Shown here: one piece after another, positions 43,080 through 54,500 of the stretch
Position numbering within the stretch: the first letter of the stretch is position 1
Layout: every line of letters starts with the position of its first letter
Source: Spirodela intermedia
Taxonomy: Eukaryota; Streptophyta; Magnoliopsida; Alismatales; Araceae
Assembly: GCA_902729315.2 (NCBI GenBank)
Contig: LR746267.1
Span: forward strand, 6,016,424-6,080,423
DNA length: 64,000 bases
Direction of reading: 5' to 3'
Notes under the pieces: generated by a model
What the model saw: only the letters and a program-made list of their open reading frames with translations
The model's database searches: none
Told to the model about the DNA's origin: nothing
Made by a program: the position numbers and the translations under genes

Positions 43080-46000
43080 CCTCTGGTTAATATTTGTCAT
43101 GCAACTTTTAAAATTCCCACTTATATAATCAACATATTCATGTGCATCTTGATGATTAATCTTAAGGTTTCTTTGTTTACATTCTGTTTACTACCCCAAT
43201 GGTGTGGCTATTTCAATTATCTACTGGCTTCAAGATGGGTTTGCTTTCAATGTTGATTGTCTTCAAGGTTTTTCCTCCTATTTTACAATTTGGCCCGAGG
43301 GTGTGACTGCTTTGAATCGCTTGACTCACCAAAAAGTGTTTCTGTTTTTATTTATAGTTTGTGAATATGCGAGATACTTTAATTTCCCAATTAGTACGAC
43401 GGTGAGACCGGTTTGCATTGTTCGACTATCCAGATGAGGCTGTTTTTAACTGCTTGATTAGTCCAACAGAGTGGCCAGTTGGAGTTGTTAGATTAGCTAG
43501 AAGGTGTGAGGCTTCTGTAACTGCATGATTAGCCCGATAGTATGGTGTTTTAATTGTTCGGTTAGCCCCAATATGTTTAGGTGTTCGATTAGCCCGACAA
43601 TGTGGCTGCTTTCAATTGTTCGATTAACCCGATGGTGTGGCTGTTTTGAATTGTTTGATTAGCCCGGCAATGTGGCTGCTTTAGATTGATTGATTAGCCC
43701 GACAGTGTGGCTGCTTTCAACTGTTCGATTAGCCCGTCAGTGCGGCTGCTTTCAACTATTCGATTAGGCCGTCAGTGTTGTTGTTTTAACTATTTGATTA
43801 GCCCGAAGGTGTGACTTTTTTAACGATTCGATTAGCCCGACGGTGTGGCCGTTTTCAAATGTTCGATCAGCCCGACGGTGTGACTGTTTTCAACTGTTTG
43901 ATTAGCCTAACAGTGTGGATGTTTAGAACTGTTCGATTAGACCGACAGTGAAGCTGTTTGGAAATGTTCAATTAGCTCAACAGTGTGGCTGTTCTTCAGG
44001 TGTTTGATTAGCCCGACAGTTCACCTGTTCGATTAACCCCACGGTGTGGCTGTTTTTTATTGTTCAATTCGACCCGACTGTGTGGCTGTTTTGAATATTT
44101 TTGTTTGACCAATTTCGTAGAGATTTTTAATTGTTCGATTAGCCGGAGAGTGTTGCTGATTTTATTTATTGAATTAAACTCAGTCCACCTGCTTTTACTG
44201 ATTGGATTAGGCGGAGACTCTGGCTGTTTTAATGGATCAATTGGCTCAACTGTGTTTCTATTTTCAATTGATTTATTAGCCTGACGCTCTAGATTTTTTC
44301 AACTAGTCTATTAGCCCGAATGGTGTGGCTATTTCCATTTGGTGTATTACCCCGATCGCATATCTGTTTCTAATTGCTCGATTACCTTGATAGTGGCGCT
44401 GCCTTTATTTTTTGAAAGAGCTTTACATTGCGCTGCCTTTAATGGTTTGATTAGCCCGACATTGTGAACTTTCTGAAATTATTCAATTAGGCTAATGGTG
44501 CGCCAGTTTTCAAGTATATAATTGGTCTGATGGTGTAGCTGTTTTGAAATGGTCTATTAGCTCAACAGTGTTGCTGCTTTCATTTGTTCAATCAAACCGG
44601 CTGTGCCTCTTTGTTTTACTAGGAAGAAATTTGGGCTGATCTACCAGTAGTTTATGGTGTTTAATAGTTTTCTATTTCATGGTAACATCTTGCCAAGGTA
44701 CAGACTGATATGTTGTTTGCTTGTCAAGAATCAAAATTATTATTTCATGCTATAAGATATTTTCGTAAAATTTTTAGACGATTAGATATCTTAATGGGAT
44801 GTGTCGTATTGAGTATTTATGTTTTCACCTGAATTTATTTTTTTTTCATATAAGCAAACAAATGAACTACAATATACCTTATGGTAGATTTCCATTCTAT
44901 ACTCAGTGTATGTTTCGAAGTTTTATTTAATAACTGCTGCAGGCTCCTAGCCATCAATTTGTTCTTCTAACTTGGTAAATTATTCCTTGTCTTCTAGGAT
45001 TTTAAATACAATTATTTATATGAATGTGAATCGATAAATATTCAGGCAACCCTTTGAAAATAGCATCCTCTCCTGACTCAGGAGGCATAAAGGTGATTTA
45101 TTTGATAATTTAGGTGAGCCATAGCAATCAAAAGTTACCTCACGTCCAATTTGAGCATCATTTTTCTATTATAATTTACTCTATATGCCAGAATACATCA
45201 AATTTTTTCTCAAAAGTGCTGTCAACGGGCTATCTTGAAATTATCAACAGTAATCTGCTCTTTCCGCTCCTTCTCTCTCTCTTTCTGCAACCTCACCAAG
45301 TAGCTTTTAAGTACGATTCCGGGTGAAGCATGGAAAATGGCATTAGTAAACTCACTCTTATCTTTTCTCTCTTTTCTTCATGGCACTATCTTCTCTTTCA
45401 TGCTTGCTTTCTCTTGTAAAGACCTGGTTAATATCTATACAGACCTCGATGAATTATAAGCTACGAGTCGGTCGATTAATCACTTATCACCCTTTATAGG
45501 TTCAAGCACAACTTTTATCAATCTTTCATAACAATGAAGTTAGACCTTAGGTAAGCGATTGGTATTGTTATAATTATCAGCCGACATGCTTGCGGCCAAG
45601 GTTCTTTCTTCATATGTCTTCATAGCTTGCTAATAGAATCATGCAATTCCAGTGAAGCACCTCTTCAGTAAAAGCACTTGAATGCTTACTTCCACCATTA
45701 ATTCCGTTGTTCAGATCTCATCACCAGACGTTCGTAGGTTGTCTGTTGCTTCCCGACATGTTCACATATATATATATATATATATGAGTATTCACCATTT
45801 TAGTTTTTATTTTACGAGTTTCTTTGAAAATTGGTCCGCTTTCCAGAGAATGATGACCCTCAAGTTATAGTAATCGGAAAAAAAAAAAATGCTTGGAGGA
45901 GCTAAAATTATATTTATCTGGAAACGCCGATTGTGTTAGCTATTATTTTTTGCAGCATTTAAGTTAATTTGGTTCTGTTGGAAATTTTTAACATCATTGT

Positions 46001-46670
46001 TTGATTTAAGAAGAATTAATATTATGGGTTTGAGAAATAAGGTAGAGAGTATAGATTGCCTATTCCACAGACAAACATCGTTGTTGTTTCCAGTTTTAGC
46101 GCAGTGAAGGGATCATTAAAAGATTTATTGAGCCTCATCTGAGCTCACTGCAGTCCCCAGATCATTGCATTTTGTACAGCTTGCCTTACAAATGCTGAGA
46201 TTAACTTCTTGGTTTAATCTTAGATATTATGCTGATCTTTCATGTCCAAGAAAAACAGGACAATATAGAGACAAAAATGGGTGATGTTGTTGTCCACCAT
46301 TGCCACAAACTTCCATGTTTTATATGAAGATGATAAAAGGTTTTTGCGCCTTTGAGGGTCACTGGAGTTTTTCCTCTTTATTTTTTGATTCATCTGTAAT
46401 ATTTTGGGACATTGTTTTCCCACGTTTTAGCTTGAACCTATTCATTAAACTAAATGTTCCAAAGTAAATCTCATCAACTGGAGATTCTGGTTTCGATGTA
46501 TTTTGCACGGATATCTTTTTTACCCTTCAGATTAAGAGCATTTATGGGGGAGGCCTTCTCGGTTCCTTTGATCCCGGAACTGCAGCCGGCCTCAATGGAG
46601 TTTTTGATACCAGAAATGAGGTTTGACATTGAATCATTGTCTAATCAATGGATTATTTTATAAATCTTTA
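43080..46670 (+). repeat. Large repeat unit A of three
   Basis: Collinear blocks shared with units B and C, in order: (1) 43080-43380 (in C at 49545-49790); (2) a 35-bp minisatellite; (3) 44620-44700, GTTTATGGTGTTTAATAGTTTTC and AACATCTTGC; (4) 44937-44990, CTGCAGGCTCCTAGCC; (5) 45028-45072, AATATTCAGGCAACCC; (6) 45150-45340, a TC-rich block ending near GAAGCATGGAAAATGG; (7) 46090-46640, ATCATTGCAT and ATGAGGTTTGACATTG (in B only). No conserved reading frame links the copies. A (TA)n run lies at about 45766-45786. Confidence 0.85.
43390..44610 (+). repeat. 35-bp degenerate minisatellite array
   Basis: Roughly 30-35 imperfect tandem units of a 35-bp motif, consensus about GATTAGCCCGACGGTGTGG followed by CTGTTTTCAACTGTTC. 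The GATTAGCCCGAC and GTGTGGCTG cores are best kept. 35 is not a multiple of three and stops occur in every frame, so it is not a protein repeat. Shorter arrays of the same motif lie at about 46995-47440 and 49780-50080. Confidence 0.9.
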
Positions 46671-46984
46671 TTTATGCTAGAAAATAAAGGCAGACATAAA
46701 GATTGATATAAGATATAGATGGACTTTGTATTGTTTTTTTAATCTGAATCTATTGCAATGACCCTGGATGGAACCAAGTATCGGCCACTGCCCCCACAAT
46801 ATTCCTAAACTGTAAGGACAATGTTTTCTTCAACGCCTCCCCCACTTCCTCTTCAATATTCTAATATCCGATTTTGCACGCTGTGAGGGAAGATCCGAGA
46901 CACTTCATGGCAAAGGATGTAATGACAGTAAAAAAAAATAAAAAAGAGAATTTGGTAATGAGAGAAAAAAAGAAAAGAAAAATA

Positions 46985-49240
46985 AAAAGATGCCTATTTT
47001 AATTGTCCAATCAGCCCGACGGTGCTGCTGTTCCTGTTGTTCAATTAACCCGATGGTGTGGCTGTTTTGAAGTATTTTGATAAGCCCAACAACGTGGCTG
47101 TTCTAAATTGTATGATTAGCCCAATTGTGTGGTTGGTTTAAAAGATTCTCAATTAACCCGACATTGTGGGTGTTTTTAATCATTTGATTAGCCCGTTGGT
47201 GTGGCTGTTTTCAGATGTTCGATTATCTCGATAATGTGGCTGTTTTACTTGTCAATTATCCCGAGAGTGTCTCTGTTTTGAATTCTTCGATTAGCCCGAC
47301 GGTGTGGCTGCTTTAATTTGTTGCATTAGCTCTACAATGTGGCTGTCTTTAATTGATCAATTAGCTTGATTGTGTGGTATTTTTCTAATTTCTCATTGGC
47401 TAGACTGTGTTTCTGGTTTTATTTGTTCAATCATCCTGATTGACCTAGTTTTTTTTTCTTGTTAGCAAGAAATTTTGCCTGATTTACAAGTTGTTTATGG
47501 TGTTTAATGGTTTTCTATTTACGTTAACATCTTGCTAGGTATAGAATAACAATTCGTTTTCTTGCGCCGCCCATCCTCAAGCATCAAAAAAATTGCTGGA
47601 CGATATAGGATATTTTTATGAAAGTTTAATATTATTAAATATCTTAATGGATGTGTTGTGTTTAGTATTAATGTCTTCACTTGAATTTTTTTTCATACAA
47701 GAAGACTAATGAACTGCAGTACATGTTGTGATGGTTTTATATTTTATCTAGCATAGTTTGATTGATCCTTTTTAAACCTTATTTTTAAATAGTTTCTGCA
47801 GGTTCTAGACGTCAAACTATTTTCCTAACTTGGTAAATTATGCCCTATTTTATAACTGAACACTACATCATTTAAATTGATACGTATTCAGGTAAACCCT
47901 ATGAAAATTTAGTCCTCTCTATTTACATGATCTTAGTGGGGATCAAGGGGTTTAATTTTGGCAAGCCAGTTGCAAAAGTTGCTCCTTACGTTCACTTTCA
48001 ATATCATTTCTCCATTATAATTTTTAGCTTGTATGCCAGGGGCTATCACAAAATTCCCAACAATAATCTGCACTTTTCCGATCCTTGCTGTGCCCTTGGG
48101 GTGTTTGCTCTCTCTTTGCAACCGCACCAGGATGCATTTGAATTTCTCGGGCAGGGGGAAGGTGAAAGGAGGAGCATGAATTCCAAGTGAAGCATGGCAA
48201 TTGGCGGAGGTGAACTCCACTTCTCCCTTTCCTCTACTTTCTTCATGGGACGCTCTCTCATTGCTACTTTCTTCGTCTCTTCTAAAATTTCAAAGTAAAT
48301 TTTACACCAACCTTGATGAATGATAAGCTACGAGTTGGAAGATTAGTTAAGTTAAACCACTTGAGTTCTTAGCTTCCACCAGTAATTCCGTTGATCTCAT
48401 CCCACACATGATTTTTTCTGTGTATTCTCCATTGCAGCTGTTAATTTACCAAATTCTTTTGCAAATTTGTGCCTTTTCCGAAGAATCATAACCTTTAATT
48501 ATAGAAGTTGAGGAAAATGCCTCGAGGGGAAAAAATTAATTTTGATGAAATGTCGATTGGTAAGGTATTATTGGTTATATGTGTTTTATGTTAATTCGTT
48601 CTGGCTGACATTTTTAACATCATTTTTTCGTTTAGGGCAAATTGATACTAGGATTATGAGAACTATGATAGACCATTGCTTGTTTATTCCACAACAGAAC
48701 ATCATTGCTGCCTCCAGTTTGAGCTCAGTCAAGGCCTCATTGAAGGATTGCTTGAGCCCCCTCCCGACCAGGCAGGCTTCCCCAAATCATTGCATGTCTA
48801 AGATGATCTTTGTATTTTGGTTAAGGACTGCCTCCAGGTTAATTTTTCAGTTTAACCTTGAGTATTTTGGTGATCTTTGTTGCCCATGGAAAACATGACA
48901 TTATAGGGAACATAACGGGTAAGGCTGCATTCCACCATTATCATAGATTTCCATGTTTTTTTTTTATACATCATGATTTTTTTTATAGTAATTTTCTGAT
49001 AAATCATGAATATTTGTGTAACATTTGCTCTCCATGTTTTAATTTTATTCTAGATACTAAGTTAAAATTTATCAGCATACAAGTCGTCTATTGGAGATTC
49101 TAGTTTCTGATGTCTTTTGCATTGATATCCTTTGCAAACCTTTAGGACAAGTGCATCCGTGGGAGGCTTTCTAGACCCCTTTGATCCCAGAGATGCAACA
49201 GCCTCATATAGTATTTAATGCCATAAATGAGGTTTGACAT
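46985..49240 (+). repeat. Large repeat unit B of three
   Basis: Begins with a ~450-bp array of the 35-bp minisatellite (about 13 units), then carries the blocks of unit A in the same order: 47465-47540, 47800-47850, 47880-47922, 47990-48210 and 48690-49240. The shared A/B end block includes CTTTGATCCCAGAGATGCA and AAATGAGGTTTGACATT. No gene recognised. Confidence 0.85.
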
Positions 49241-49529
49241 TTATTCTGAAATCTACTCGTAAGACTCTTCAATAAATAATAAAGGAGAATGAATGCACGA
49301 GTTATAGAAATTTCTATGTTTTGATTTCTACCTTGAATTCATCTGCCATTCAAAAAAGTTGTCCTGGGAATGTAAATGGACTGTATTCTTCGTAGGGATC
49401 TGGATGCGTTTCAGTAACTTTCATGGAACTCGTGATCACTTTCCAAAATGTGAGAGAGGATGTTAGGGACTCCTTCGCATTTGAAGCTAGCGGTTTTTTA
49501 GGCGATTGATAGGAAAAGCAATAGATAGA

Positions 49530-51030
49530 AAAACCTGTTTCCCTTTGGTTATAATCACTTATGCAACTTTCAATATTTCTCATTTAAATGGTTGACATTT
49601 TTATTTACATTCCGTTGACTACCCAAAGGGTATGGAAACTTTCAACTATCAGTCCTCTTCTCATGTTGGTAGTCTCCGCCGACTTTCTTTCTATTTTACA
49701 GCTGGTTTGAGGTTGTGGTTGCTTTGAATCATCTGATAAAAGTGTGTTTGTTTCTATTTATGGTATGAACATTGCAGCTGTTTTTATTATTTGTTCAATT
49801 TTCCTGACTGTGTGGGTGATTTTAATTGTTTGATTAAGCTTGATGATGTATTATTTATTTATTTATTTATTTTATGGATTAACCTTTCAGTGTAATTTCT
49901 TTTAATAATTTCATTATCCCAACCGTGTGGTTCCTTTACTTGAATTGATCGGTTATCCTGACTGTGTGGCTATTTTTAACTGTTTGATTAGCTTGATGGT
50001 GTGACTTGCCATCTGTTCTATAGCTGGCTAGATAGTCTTGCTGCTTTTATTTGTTCAATCAGCTCAACAATGGTTTTTGTTTTATTATTATTATTAGCAA
50101 TAAATTTTTGACTGATTTATTATAGTAAAAAAAGGTATAAAGAAATTTTGGACTGATTTCTTATTAACAAGAAATTTTGACTGATTTATTTTCACGGATA
50201 CTATTATTAATTTTTTCAGCTCGAATGGTTACCATTAGCGTCTCTTAATTATCAAAATTATTGGCAAGAAATTTTTGACTGATTAACCAGTATTTTATAA
50301 TAGTTTGCTATTCACGTTAACATCTTGCTAGGGTAAACACTAATATGTCGTTTGCTTGCGTTTTTTTATCCAGAGGAATAAAAATTATTTATATAAGGTA
50401 TTTTGTGAGATCTTAAGGCCATTAATTATCTTAATAAAATGTGTCATTTTTAGTATATTTTTGGATTCTTGTCTATTTTTTGACGTATTTTTAAATACTT
50501 GCTGCAGGATTCAAGCCATAAAACTGTTCTTCTGACTTGGAAATTTTGCTTTGTTTTATAAATAAAATTTAAGTACTTTGCTATTTATACTAATGCGAAT
50601 CGGTAAATATTCTGGTCAACCCTTTGACAATTGTATCCTCTCTGTCTGTTTGACTTCAGCGGACATCAAGCTGCTTCATTGATCATTTCGGTGAGCCAGG
50701 CATAGAGGAAAGTCAACGTGAGAAACATCAAGCAAAAGGTGTTTCTCACGTTGACTTTCCGCATCATTGTCTGTTTTAATTTACTTTCGATGCCAACATA
50801 CATAAAAAATAGTTATCTGAAGGGACGTCAACCAGCCGTTTGACAATTCCCAACAGTAATCTGCTCTTTCCGCTCATTCCGCTTTCTTCAAGATGCTCTC
50901 TCTCTCTCTCTCTCTGTGCCTGTGCAGCCTCCGAGTTCCTCTATTGAAGCATGAGAAGTGGCGGAGGTAAGCTTCTTCTCCTCCCTTTCTGTTTTCTTCG
51001 TGGAATGCTCCTCTTTCATGCTTGCTTTAT
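49530..51030 (+). repeat. Large repeat unit C of three
   Basis: Starts with block 1 of unit A (TTTACATTCCGTTGACTACCC), then a short minisatellite (about 9 units), then the blocks at 50265-50340, 50502-50560, 50598-50642 and 50755-51030. It lacks the last A/B block; its end runs into the 5' flank of the PNPase gene. It alone carries a perfect inverted repeat (50707-50760). Confidence 0.85.
50707..50760. repeat. Perfect 21-bp inverted repeat with 12-nt loop
   Basis: Arms 50707-50727 and 50740-50760 are exact reverse complements around a 12-base loop (50728-50739). In RNA this would be a strong 21-bp hairpin. Units A and B do not have the inversion at the matching place. Confidence 0.85.
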
Positions 51031-51160
51031 CTCTCTAGAGCCGCTGCATCTGGATGTTGACCGGCGGAGGCAACGCCCGCTCCCCGAAATGTTCTCACCG
51101 TCATGGGTCTTCGCTTTCTCTCTCTAAGCTGCGCTTGGCCGGCGGTTGACCAACGGAAGT

Positions 51161-51192
<32 letters not shown>

Positions 51193-51557
51193 AAGCTGCA
51201 CCGGGCTCTTCTCTATGTTTTTCTCTCTGCTCTTTCCTCGTCGTTTATTGGGCCTCTGGGCAGTGAATCATGGCCCAATTATGAATAAATGGGCTATATT
51301 ATTGAAATCTGTTGGATCCACATGAGTGATTTGTGGGCCCCATATCAGGGCCTTCTATCTGGGCCCCACCGTTCCTTCTCCACTCTTTTTTTTTTTGCAA
51401 AAAAGTCCTCGCCTTGCATGGGAAACGGATAAAGTCTTGTCCAACAGAGCCTCGGGGTGGAGGGGGGGCTCTTGGTTCTCTGCTCATTCTCACCAAGGCC
51501 ACCCCATACAGAGACAACGGGCGGCGGACTGAGGAAGGTTTGCTCTGGGCGGAGGAA
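51031..51557 (+). promoter_or_regulatory. 5' flank and leader of the PNPase gene
   Basis: C/T-rich sequence with an uninterrupted (CT)n run at about 51164-51191, as is common in plant core promoters and 5' leaders. No clear TATA box. Open frames here run into the gene's first exon, but the ATG at 51558 is the best start because a transit-peptide-like sequence begins there. Confidence 0.4.
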
Positions 51558-54500
51558 ATGCTGGCGAACCAGAGGAGCATCCTCGCCAATGGCAGAGGAG
51601 CGCCTCTTATCGGTGCTCCTCAGACTGGGAGCGTCCTCTTGTCTCCCTATCGCCGCTGCGTCCCTGGGTGCCGGGGCGGGCGTTCGCTCCCCAGGCTCCG
51701 GGGGACGAAGAAAGGCCGGCTACCTCGAGTTGTTGCTCTGGAGAGGAGCCAGGAGTCTCTAGACGGCTCCGAGTTCGGGGTTCTGCCGCAGCCGTTCTCC
51801 GTCAGAATCCCAGTTGGCGACCGACATGTAAGCACAGAGGCGCCCCTGATAAAGGGCTAGGTGTTATAAAGCTTGTGATGGGTGTTGATTATTTATTCTA
51901 TGATTTTTCAATTTATTTAGTTTTTCCGGTAGAATTCGGCGTAGTTGAGTTGGGGGGTGGGCTGCAGTCCAAGTCTGAAATATTCTTGTCCTAATTTAAA
52001 TTTTATGGTGATGTGTGGCAGATTATGGTTGAGACTGGCCGTATAGGAAGACAGGCTAGTGCTTCTGTTACAGTCACTGACGGGGAAACGGTAAGTATGA
52101 CTATTTTCGTTCTGGTTTTTCTTTTAAAGCGAGTAGACCGCCTGAAAGCGAGAAGCTATGTTAGATTCAGAATGTTTGGTCTGATATTGATCCAGTTCAT
52201 TGATGAACGATACCCCCACGAGTGCTCTTCCTCAATCTTTCTGATGTACAACTTATTAGTTGGAGGCCACTCTTGCGGACCATCATGGTTATACTACTTG
52301 TTGGAGATATCATCTTTTGGAATCTTCCCTGTTCGTCTAGTTGATTCCACTGCATAGTTGTTACGATGCTAAGATGAGAGATTTAGGCAACAGCTTTTTG
52401 TTGACAAATGGCTGAGACGTTATCTGAGATAGATCAACATCACTTTTCTATGTATGCCTTCGGATTCCTTTGCACAATTTTCATTAACCTTTCACATCCG
52501 TTTGTAAGAGCTTTGTTTTTCTCTTATTCCGTTAACCTTTATTTTTGGGCATTACTCTAGGGTAGTATGGTTCTAATCAGAACTCTAGTATGTCATTTAA
52601 ACAGATGATTTTTTTTTCTTTGAAACAGATTGTTCACACTAGTGTCTGTTTGTCTGATGTTCCGAGTGAACCTTCTGATTTCTTTCCTCTTTCTGTCCAC
52701 TATCAAGAGCGACTTTCAGCTGCTGGTCGAACTAGGTATATGTTTATACTTTACGTAAAAGATCTGCGTTTTCGTTAAATGTATCTTTGAACTATCATTA
52801 TTGTTTATGACCTGTTGTTTCAGTGGTGGTTTTTTCAAACGGGAAGGTAAAACAAAGGACCATGAGGTGAGAATTACAATCTTTGAGGGCTAGTCGTAGT
52901 AAAACTCATATTTTTTATTATATTATTTAGCTCCTGATCGTTCTCCATTTTTTTACCAAAAATGGGCGGAAAATTGCATATTTATAATTTGGGAAGATGT
53001 GTGGGTGGGTATGATTGATTTAGTCAGTGAAAAACATTAAATTTTGGATAAAAGTTAGTGACTTATTTTCCAGTTGAACTTGTATAGACAAATTACTGTT
53101 CTTTTAGGGGAGGAACGCTTTATGTTCAATTGAGTTGCAGGTAGAAACACTGCCTATTTTGATTAACTATGAACCTTTGCTTCATGTAGGTTCTTATATG
53201 CAGGCTAATCGATAGACCCTTGCGTCCAACAATGCCAAAGGGCTTCTACCATGAAACCCAGATATTATCATGGGTATGAATTCGTGCATGGCTGATTCCT
53301 TGATAATTGATCCTCTGGACTGGTCCTTTTACTGTATTGTGTTATAAAAAATTGCCATCAATCACAATTTACATTGGTTCTTCTAAGAATGCACTACTGT
53401 TTCTTTTTTTTGTTCCTTATGGGGGAGGGTAGTTGTTGGAGAATCAGCTGCTCAAGCTGGTCTCTGGTTCATATTCTCTTAAATGCCTTAAAATTCTCTC
53501 ACTATCTTCAATGGCTAATTGATGTGCATTCGTCCATTAGAATCTATTAAAGAGCTGAAACTGCTAGAAACTAATGATATACTTCCTGCTTTTGATTATT
53601 CCTGAGGGATTGATGTATACTTATCACTGGGGATGACAGTTGGAGAAATTAGCCAATTTGTCAATGGGTCCCTTCATATATCTGAAAGTTTAAGGGAACA
53701 TAATAATGAAGAAATCTAACAAATTATATGGATCAGACAAAAGATTGCATAATGGGTTGTCCTGTTTAGCTCTGGGAAAATTTCTACACATAACATATTG
53801 CCATTGAAGGTCAATGGCTAGAATCTGGGAATCACTTGGTGCAAGCCTCATTAAGTCTTCTCCTCCGAGAGCATTCTAGACAAGTTGTATTTATAGTAAG
53901 ATATTCTGGAGAAGTGATGTTCACGATTGTTTTCACATATTCTTTTTCCTCGTTATTCTTCGCTTTTGTTTCCACTTGGATGGAAGCATTTGTAAAATGG
54001 TCTTAATTTTTTCAGTGTTGATAAGTCTTATTGCTGTGATCGAGATTACACTTCATATTAGCACATGTGGCCTCCCCACTAGTTTTTAGTTTAAATTTTA
54101 AAATTCTATTACTTGTAAATTTTGTTGAGTTCAGTAATGCACTGATTTCAGTATGATTTATCTGGTTCAGGAATTTTCCCTCCACGTTTTTATATTCTGC
54201 ATTTTTTACAATGCTGAGAGCTCAGTATCTATGCATTAATTCCTTTTCTAAACGACATATTTTGGGATATTGACGTCAGGACTTTTTAACTGCAGGTTTT
54301 TAGTTATGATGGAATTCACTCACCTGATTGTTTGGCTGTCACAGCCGCGGGTATAGCAGTGTAAGATGGCTCATATAGTTTGGTGTTTCTTTACATTCAG
54401 CTAGTGGACTGGAACCATGTAACGAGTCATCCTGACTTAGCCTTCTTTGTTCTTATAGTGCATTATCAGAGGTTCCAAACTCGCAAATGATTGCTGGGGT

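Noticed and set aside
43204-44284. Open frames within the minisatellite region as a repeat protein
   Set aside because: The 35-bp period is not a multiple of three and stops occur in all frames.
52590-52778. Separate small gene starting in the PNPase region
   Set aside because: It is PNPase exon 3 read through its splice donor.
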